From: Rhizobium ruizarguesonis | Lineage (GTDB): Bacteria; Pseudomonadota; Alphaproteobacteria; Rhizobiales; Rhizobiaceae | Length of the DNA: 64,000 nucleotides | Direction: 5' to 3' | Assembly (NCBI RefSeq): GCF_012349115.1 | Contig: NZ_PQIG01000144.1 | Span: 62,001 to 126,000, forward strand | In this document: one piece after another, positions 58,998-64,000 of the stretch | Numbering within the stretch: position 1 is the stretch's first letter | Layout of the letters: each line of letters begins with the position of its first letter | Notes under the pieces: model-generated | What the model saw: only the letters and a program-made list of their open reading frames with translations | Told to the model about the DNA's origin: nothing | The model's database searches: none | Position numbers and translations under genes: made by a program

Positions 58998-59497
58998 TGT
59001 GGCCGTCGATCGCGCTTCTGGCATTCGTGACGCTGCAGCGGCTGGCGGAACTCGTGCTCGCCCGGCGCAACACGGCGGCGCTTCTTGCCAGAGGCGCCAG
59101 AGAGGTGGCACCCGAGCATTATCCCACCATGGTAGCGCTGCATGCCGGCTGGATCATCGGGCTTTGGCTGCTTGCACCGGGCCGGCCAGTCGCGCTCCTT
59201 TGGTTTCTGGTGTTCATGGGGCTGCAGGCGCTGCGGCTCTGGGTGCTGGCCACGCTGAAGGGCCGCTGGACGACGCGTATCATCGTCCTGCCCGGCGCGC
59301 CGCTCGTCAGATCCGGGCCCTATCGCTTCCTCCGCCATCCGAACTATGCGATCGTCGTCGGCGAGATCGCCGCCCTTCCCCTCGCCTTCGGCCTGCCGCT
59401 TTACGCGATCGTCTTTTCTCTTCTCAACGCGCTTATCCTCCATGTCCGCGTGAAGGCTGAAAATGCCGCACTGAAAAGCGCAATGATTTTGAAATGA
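58994..59497 (+). CDS. Isoprenylcysteine carboxyl methyltransferase-like membrane protein (BpsB-like)
   Basis: 167 residues starting MMWPSIALLAFVTLQRLAEL, four or five hydrophobic spans. The ICMT core is RSGPYRFLRHPNYAIVVGEI near 110 and HVRVKAENAAL near 150. In the Bacillus pair the partner methylates alkylpyrones made by the type III PKS; coupling here (ATGA) suggests the same role on this PKS's product, in the inner membrane. Confidence 0.85.
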   Translation: MMWPSIALLAFVTLQRLAELVLARRNTAALLARGAREVAPEHYPTMVALHAGWIIGLWLLAPGRPVALLWFLVFMGLQALRLWVLATLKGRWTTRIIVLPGAPLVRSGPYRFLRHPNYAIVVGEIAALPLAFGLPLYAIVFSLLNALILHVRVKAENAALKSAMILK

Positions 59498-59561
59498 ATG
59501 CGATTTTCCGTTTGCGTCGCGGTATCGGCGCGGGCATTTTCACCGCATTAGACAAAGCGGA

Positions 59562-60824
59562 ATGCAAGCGGAAATGACGAAAAACGCAATCGTGCTCGGC
59601 GCCGGCATCGTCGGGGTTTCCACGGCCATCCATCTTCAGCGGCGCGGCCGGCAGGTGACGCTGATCGACCGCAAGGATCCGGGCAATGAAACCTCGTTCG
59701 GCAATGCCGGCCTGATCCAGCGGGAAGGTGTCATGCCCTATGGCTTTCCCCAGCAGCTCGGGCTTTTGCTGCGTTATGCGCTGAATAACCGCATCGATGC
59801 ACATTATCACCTGCGCACGCTGCCGAGCCAGATCGCCTTTCTCGCTCGCTACTGGTGGAATTCCAATGCGCGCCGCCATGCGAACATCACCCGGGCCTAT
59901 GCGCCGCTGATCGAAAATTCGGTTGTCGAACACAAGGATCTGATCGAGGCGTCGCAGGCCGAAGCGCTGATCCGCAAGGACGGCTGGATGAAGATTTTCC
60001 GCAGTGAAGCCAAGCGCGACGCGGCTTTTGCAGAGGCAGCACTTTGGCAGAATGAATTCGGCGTCGAGTATGACAGCCTGACCTCGGCCGATATCGCCCG
60101 CATGGAGCCTCATATGATGACCAGCGATTTCGCCGGCGGCATCCGCTGGCGCGACCCCTGGTCGGTGCTCGACCCGCATGCGCTGACATCGGCCTATCGC
60201 CGCTATTTCGAGAGCCTCGGTGGCCGGTTCGTCGCGGGCGACGCCGCCTCGCTCGGTCCGTTCGGCTCCGGCTGGAAAATCATGACCGCGGAAGGTCCGC
60301 TCGAAGCCGACGATGCTGTGATGGCGCTCGGTCCCTGGGCGGCCGTTGCGACGCGCCGGCTCGGCTACTCCTTCCCGCTCGGCGTCAAGCGCGGCTATCA
60401 CATGCACTATGCCACCGAGGGCAATGCCGTGCTCAACAACTGGACGCTCGATGCCGAACGCGGCTATCTCCTTGCGCCGATGAACCGCGGCATCCGCCTG
60501 ACGACAGGGGCGGAATTTGCAACGCTCGACGCGCCGAAGACGCCGGTCCAGCTCGGCCGCGCCGAAGCCGCGGCGCGCACGATCTTCCCGCTCGGCGGCA
60601 GGCTCGATCCCGAACCCTGGATGGGCGCGCGCCCCTGCACGCCAGACATGATGCCGATCATCGGCAAGGCGCCGCGCCATCAGGGCCTGTGGTTTGCCTT
60701 CGGCCATGCCCATCACGGGCTGACGCTCGGGCCAGTGACCGGCCGTGTGCTTGCCGAAGTCATCACCGGCGAGACGCCGTTCATCGATATTGCGGCCTAT
60801 TCGCCGCAGCGTTTCAAGCCGTGA
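59562..60824 (+). CDS. FAD-dependent D-amino-acid dehydrogenase-like oxidoreductase (DadA family)
   Basis: 420 residues. FAD Rossmann IVLGAGIVGVSTAIHLQRRG near 9-28, GNETSFGNAGLI near 40, and a C-terminal MMPIIGKAPRHQGLWFAFGH segment with the FAD-contact Gly-rich end GLTLGPVTGRVLAEVITGE (in order). DadA-like enzymes oxidise D-amino acids or related amines and pass electrons to the respiratory chain. ATG at 59562 or 59574 (MTKNAIV) are both possible. Its 3' end overlaps convergent gntK by 11 bp. Confidence 0.87.
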   Translation: MQAEMTKNAIVLGAGIVGVSTAIHLQRRGRQVTLIDRKDPGNETSFGNAGLIQREGVMPYGFPQQLGLLLRYALNNRIDAHYHLRTLPSQIAFLARYWWNSNARRHANITRAYAPLIENSVVEHKDLIEASQAEALIRKDGWMKIFRSEAKRDAAFAEAALWQNEFGVEYDSLTSADIARMEPHMMTSDFAGGIRWRDPWSVLDPHALTSAYRRYFESLGGRFVAGDAASLGPFGSGWKIMTAEGPLEADDAVMALGPWAAVATRRLGYSFPLGVKRGYHMHYATEGNAVLNNWTLDAERGYLLAPMNRGIRLTTGAEFATLDAPKTPVQLGRAEAAARTIFPLGGRLDPEPWMGARPCTPDMMPIIGKAPRHQGLWFAFGHAHHGLTLGPVTGRVLAEVITGETPFIDIAAYSPQRFKP

Positions 60825-61353
60825 CGCCGAGTATGGCGAGACCTTTCAAGGCCGTTGCCGTAATACCTTCCACCGAGTCGTCGATATCGACAGTGACGAC
60901 GCCCGGCTCATCTGTGGGCACCTCAAGCGTCGCCAGCTGGCTGTCGAGCAGCGAGGCCGGCATGAAATGTCCCTTGCGCTCGCCCATACGCTTCATCAGC
61001 AGCGCCCTGGAACCTTCGAGATAGACGAAGAACAGATAGCCGCCGGCAGCAGCCCTGAGCCTGTCGCGATAGAGACGCTTCAGCGCCGAGCAGGAGACGA
61101 TAATGCCCTCGCCTTTTTCCAGTGAGGCCTTGATGTCTTCGCCGATGCGGTCGAGCCAGGGCATCCGGTCCTCATCGGTCAGCGGAATGCCCTTCGACAT
61201 CTTTTCGACATTGGCGGCGGGATGCAGCGCATCACCTTCGACGAAGGCCAGGTGCAGAGCTTCGGCGAGTTTCTCGCCGACAGAGGATTTGCCGCAGCCG
61301 CTGACCCCCATGACGATGATCGCATGAGGCCTGTTCATCTGCTCATCCGGCAT
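60814..61353 (-). CDS. gntK: Gluconokinase
   Basis: 179 residues. P-loop MGVSGCGKSSVGEKL at 15-29, EGDALHPAANVEKMSKGIPL near 39 and CSALKRLYRDRLR near 88 are the GntK pattern; the length is normal. Phosphorylates gluconate to 6-phosphogluconate, feeding the Entner-Doudoroff route. GAGGAG precedes the ATG at 61353. It lies 27 bp after dppF on the same strand and may be read with the dpp genes, though the functions are not linked. Confidence 0.92.
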   Translation of the reverse strand: MPDEQMNRPHAIIVMGVSGCGKSSVGEKLAEALHLAFVEGDALHPAANVEKMSKGIPLTDEDRMPWLDRIGEDIKASLEKGEGIIVSCSALKRLYRDRLRAAAGGYLFFVYLEGSRALLMKRMGERKGHFMPASLLDSQLATLEVPTDEPGVVTVDIDDSVEGITATALKGLAILGVTA

Positions 61354-61380
61354 GTTTACTCCTCGGGCTTATCTTCCCGC

Positions 61381-62334
61381 TCAATCGAGCGGGAAGTGAC
61401 AGGCATATTGATGTGTGCCTTCCCCAGTTAATTCGGGAGAAACCTGGCGGCAATGGTCCTGCGCCTTCCAGCAGCGCGGATTGAAGTGGCAACCCGACGG
61501 CGGCTTCAACGGCGAAGGCAGTTCACCCTGCAGGCGAATGCGGGTCTTTTCGCGATCGGGATCGGCGATCGGCGTCGCCGACAGCAAGGCTGCCGTATAG
61601 GGATGGCGCGGCCTTGCGAAGACCTCGGCGGCGGGACCGGTTTCCACGGGACGGCCGAGATACATTACCATCACCTCGTCGGCGATATGATGGACGACGG
61701 ACAGGCCGTGCGAGATGAAGAGATAGGCAAGCCCCATCTCCTTCTGCAGGTCCATCAACAGGTTCAGCACCTGCGCCTGGATCGAAAGGTCGAGCGCCGA
61801 AACCGGTTCGTCGAGCACCAGCACCTTCGGCCGCAGCATCAGGGCGCGGGCAATGGCGATGCGCTGGCGCTGGCCGCCTGAGAACATATGGGGATAGCGG
61901 CCATAATGCTCCGGACGCAGGCCGACGCGGGCCATCATCTCCTCCACCTTGCGGCGGCGGGCGGCAGCGTCGAGATTGGTGTTGATCTTCAGCGGCTCTT
62001 CGAGGATCGAGCCGACCTTCTGGCGCGGGTTGAGCGAGCCGTAGGGGTTCTGGAAGACGATCTGCACTTGGCTGCGCAGGCTGCGGTCGCCGACTTGGGC
62101 GGGCTTGCCGTCGATCAGCAATTGCCCCGATGTCGGATTCTCGATCATCGTGACCAGGCGAGCGAGCGTCGACTTGCCGCAGCCGGATTCGCCGACGACG
62201 GCGAGCGTCTTGCCGGAATGCAGGCTGAAGCTAACGCCGTTCAGCGCCTTGACGGTGGCATCGGCTTTAAACAGGCCACGATTGACGGTGTAGAAGCGGG
62301 CGAGATCCCTGCCCTCGAGAACAGCGCCCGTCAT
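61381..62334 (-). CDS. dppF: Dipeptide/oligopeptide ABC transporter ATPase DppF
   Basis: 317 residues. Walker A VVGESGCGKSTLARL near 46, Q-loop VFQNPYGSLNPRQ, signature FSGGQRQRIAIARAL near 152 and Walker B VLVLDEPVSALDLS near 170. The C-terminal oligopeptide-transporter tail with Cys residues (GCHFNPRCWKA...CRQ) may bind an Fe-S or metal centre as in the family. Overlaps dppD by four bases. Confidence 0.92.
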   Translation of the reverse strand: MTGAVLEGRDLARFYTVNRGLFKADATVKALNGVSFSLHSGKTLAVVGESGCGKSTLARLVTMIENPTSGQLLIDGKPAQVGDRSLRSQVQIVFQNPYGSLNPRQKVGSILEEPLKINTNLDAAARRRKVEEMMARVGLRPEHYGRYPHMFSGGQRQRIAIARALMLRPKVLVLDEPVSALDLSIQAQVLNLLMDLQKEMGLAYLFISHGLSVVHHIADEVMVMYLGRPVETGPAAEVFARPRHPYTAALLSATPIADPDREKTRIRLQGELPSPLKPPSGCHFNPRCWKAQDHCRQVSPELTGEGTHQYACHFPLD

Positions 62335-63347
62335 ACGAGGTCTCCTGCAGTTTCAACGGCCATGATGCCGGGATGTCCGAGCGGCTTGCCGTCCTTCAAA
62401 GGATAGTTGCAGAGCGCCAGTCCGAGCTCCGGCCCCTGGCGGACGACGCCGCGATCGCATTCGACCGTGGCAAAGCCGCAGCGCGGCGCAAACAGACAGC
62501 CCGTCGGGCGACCATGCTGGCCGGGAACGACACCGGCGATCGAGGGAAGACGCTGGCCGACTTTGGCGCGTTCCGGCAGAGCGGCGAGCAGGGCTGCGGT
62601 ATACGGATGATGCGGATCGCGGAACAGCGCCCTCACCGGCTGTTCCTCGACCTTCTGGCCGGCATATTGCACCTGGACGCGCTCGGCGGTTTCGGCGACG
62701 ACACCCATGTCGTGGGTGATCAGCACCAGCGCCATGCCCTGCTCCTTCTGCAGGCGAACGAGCAGGTCGAGGATCTGCGCCTGGATCGTCACGTCGAGCG
62801 CGGTGGTCGGCTCGTCGGCGATGAGGAGCTTCGGATTGCAGGCGAGCGCCATGGCGATCATGACGCGCTGGCTCATGCCGCCGGACATCTGATGCGGGAA
62901 GTTCGACAGGCGGTCTTCCGGCGCCGGAATGCCGACGAGGTTCAAGAGCTCGATCGAGCGTTGGCGGCGTTCCTTGCGGTTGAGGCCCATATGGACGCGC
63001 AGGGTCTCGCCGAGCTGGAAACCGACCGTGAAGCACGGATTGAGGCTCGACATCGGCTCCTGGAAGATCATCGCCATATCCTTGCCGACGATCCTGCGGC
63101 GCTGGCGGGCGGAGATGCCGCGCAGATCCTGGCCGTCGAACTGCATGCGGTCGGCGGTGATCTTCGCTGTCCAGGGCAGAAGCCCCATCAGGGCGAGCAT
63201 GGCAACGGATTTGCCCGAGCCGGATTCACCGACGATCGACAGGATCTCGCCCTTGTCGCAGGCAAGCGATACGCCGTCGACGGCGCGGAAAAGACCAGAG
63301 GAAGTCTGGAATTCGACAGTCAGATTTTCGATTTCAAGAAGGGACAT
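62331..63347 (-). CDS. dppD: Dipeptide/oligopeptide ABC transporter ATPase DppD
   Basis: 338 residues from the ATG at 63347 (MSLLEIENLTVEFQTSSG). Walker A VGESGSGKSVAMLALMG, Q-loop IFQEPMSSLNP, signature MSGGMSQRVMIAMALA and Walker B LLIADEPTTALDVT. C-terminal Cys-containing tail GCLFAPRCGFATVEC. One-base TGATG overlap with dppC. The frame is open further upstream inside dppC but that part is not homologous. Confidence 0.92.
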   Translation of the reverse strand: MSLLEIENLTVEFQTSSGLFRAVDGVSLACDKGEILSIVGESGSGKSVAMLALMGLLPWTAKITADRMQFDGQDLRGISARQRRRIVGKDMAMIFQEPMSSLNPCFTVGFQLGETLRVHMGLNRKERRQRSIELLNLVGIPAPEDRLSNFPHQMSGGMSQRVMIAMALACNPKLLIADEPTTALDVTIQAQILDLLVRLQKEQGMALVLITHDMGVVAETAERVQVQYAGQKVEEQPVRALFRDPHHPYTAALLAALPERAKVGQRLPSIAGVVPGQHGRPTGCLFAPRCGFATVECDRGVVRQGPELGLALCNYPLKDGKPLGHPGIMAVETAGDLV

Positions 63348-64000
63348 CACGACCTCTTCAGCTTGGGATCGAGCGCGTCGCGCAGGCCGTCGCCCATCAG
63401 GTTGATGGCGAGAACGGTGATGAGGATGGCAAGACCCGGGAATGTCACCACCCACCAGGCGCGCGAGATGAACTCACGCGATTCGGCAAGCATCGTGCCC
63501 CATTCGGGTGTCGGCGGCTGGGCGCCCATGCCAAGGAAGCCGAGGGCGGCGGCATCGAGAATCGCCGCCGAGAAGGCGAGCGTCGCCTGGACGATCAGCG
63601 GCCCAAGACAGTTCGGCAGGATCGTCTGGAACATCAGGCGGAAAGTGCCCGCGCCTGAGACGCGCGAGGCGATGACATATTCCTTCTCGCGCTCGGACAT
63701 GACCGAGGCGCGCGTCAGGCGCACGAAATGCGGCTGGTTGACCAGCGAAATCGCGATCATCGCATTGGTGAGACCGGGTCCCAGCACGGCCACCAGCACG
63801 AGAGCGAGCAACAGCGACGGGAAGGCCAGGATGATATCCATCAGGCGCATGATCGCCGTATCGATCTTGCCGCGGAAAAATCCGGCGACGAGGCCGATCA
63901 GGACGCCTGAAATGACCGAAAGCGTGACGACGACGACGCCGATGAAGAGCGAGAAGCGCGCGCCGTAGATCAGGCGCGAGAGGATATCGCGGCCGACGGC
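63347..64000 (-). CDS. dppC: Dipeptide/oligopeptide ABC transporter permease DppC (partial, N-terminus beyond window)
   Basis: The last ~217 residues of a DppC-type permease. The fragment holds the binding-protein-dependent permease loop (EREKEYVIASRVSGAGTFRL near the middle), several membrane spans, and the DppC end segment LNPxxx-like FLGMGAQPPTPEWGTMLAES followed by FPGLAILITVLAINLMGDGL. The frame is open to base 64000 (reading AVGRDILSRLIYGARFS there), so the N-terminus is outside. Works with dppD and dppF. Confidence 0.92.
   Translation of the reverse strand, partial: AVGRDILSRLIYGARFSLFIGVVVVTLSVISGVLIGLVAGFFRGKIDTAIMRLMDIILAFPSLLLALVLVAVLGPGLTNAMIAISLVNQPHFVRLTRASVMSEREKEYVIASRVSGAGTFRLMFQTILPNCLGPLIVQATLAFSAAILDAAALGFLGMGAQPPTPEWGTMLAESREFISRAWWVVTFPGLAILITVLAINLMGDGLRDALDPKLKRS

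Noticed and set aside
62373..63968. 531-codon frame antisense to dppD/dppC
   Set aside because: Shadow of two ABC transporter genes with intact Walker motifs and membrane spans.
1..64000. CRISPR arrays, rRNA genes, integrases, toxin-antitoxin pairs
   Set aside because: No regularly spaced repeats, rRNA sequence or intact recombinase was seen on either strand.

Overview
The window reads as a chromosome segment of a Rhizobium species of the leguminosarum/etli type. The evidence is high-GC, rhizobial-style gene content (glycolate oxidase genes, gshA, guaB, rlmE, dpp genes, a DUF1127 protein, five LysR regulators) and four copies of a ~105-bp mosaic intergenic repeat that matches my memory of the Rhizobium RIME1 element. 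I ran no database search; species and family names rest on motifs seen in the translations.

Left arm (1-28,250), ordinary core and metabolic genes. glcF (cut by the edge), glcE and glcD are divergent from a LysR gene. Next come a LysR/quinone-oxidoreductase pair, an S-adenosylhomocysteine-hydrolase-like paralogue with its LysR gene, a Nudix hydrolase, a Pit phosphate permease, rsmE, gshA, a DUF937 protein, a DUF1127/LysR pair, TetR, MAPEG, an SDR/LysR pair, a small membrane protein, guaB, a metallo-beta-lactamase-fold protein whose Tat signal is frameshifted, a DHA2 exporter, a VOC protein, rlmE, and a Ppx/GppA phosphatase with a long basic N-terminal extension. The arm ends with tRNA-Gln(CTG).

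Central island (about 28,300-55,760), a surface-polysaccharide (O-antigen type) locus of visibly lower GC. Its left border is scrappy: an acyltransferase/SGNH protein with an odd tail, an unrecognised gene remnant, a methyltransferase and an IS transposase remnant. Then come fcl and gmd (GDP-L-fucose) and a divergent rmlB. A nearly gapless minus-strand run of 21 genes extends from rmlA (54,698) to a GT8-like glycosyltransferase (35,842). It encodes RmlA plus FdtA/FdtB-type enzymes (a dTDP-3-amino-3,6-dideoxyhexose), the ABC exporter Wzm/Wzt with a carbohydrate-binding tail, and a block with nucleotidyltransferase, LegB-like dehydratase, SDR, radical SAM/SPASM, NeuB-like synthase, SpsF-like cytidylyltransferase, PseG-like protein, WbqC and PIG-L deacetylase. 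That block looks like a nonulosonic-acid-type pathway without its usual aminotransferase and acetyltransferase, and it is the best candidate for something undescribed. Methyltransferases, a DUF115 protein and glycosyltransferases complete the run; chain-end methylation read by the Wzt tail is a plausible way to set chain length.

Right arm (55,780-64,000). An ECF sigma/anti-sigma pair, a secreted TPR protein, a type III polyketide synthase coupled to an isoprenylcysteine-methyltransferase-like protein (a BpsA/BpsB-like pair), a DadA-like FAD oxidoreductase, gluconokinase, and dipeptide ABC transporter genes dppF, dppD and dppC (cut by the edge).
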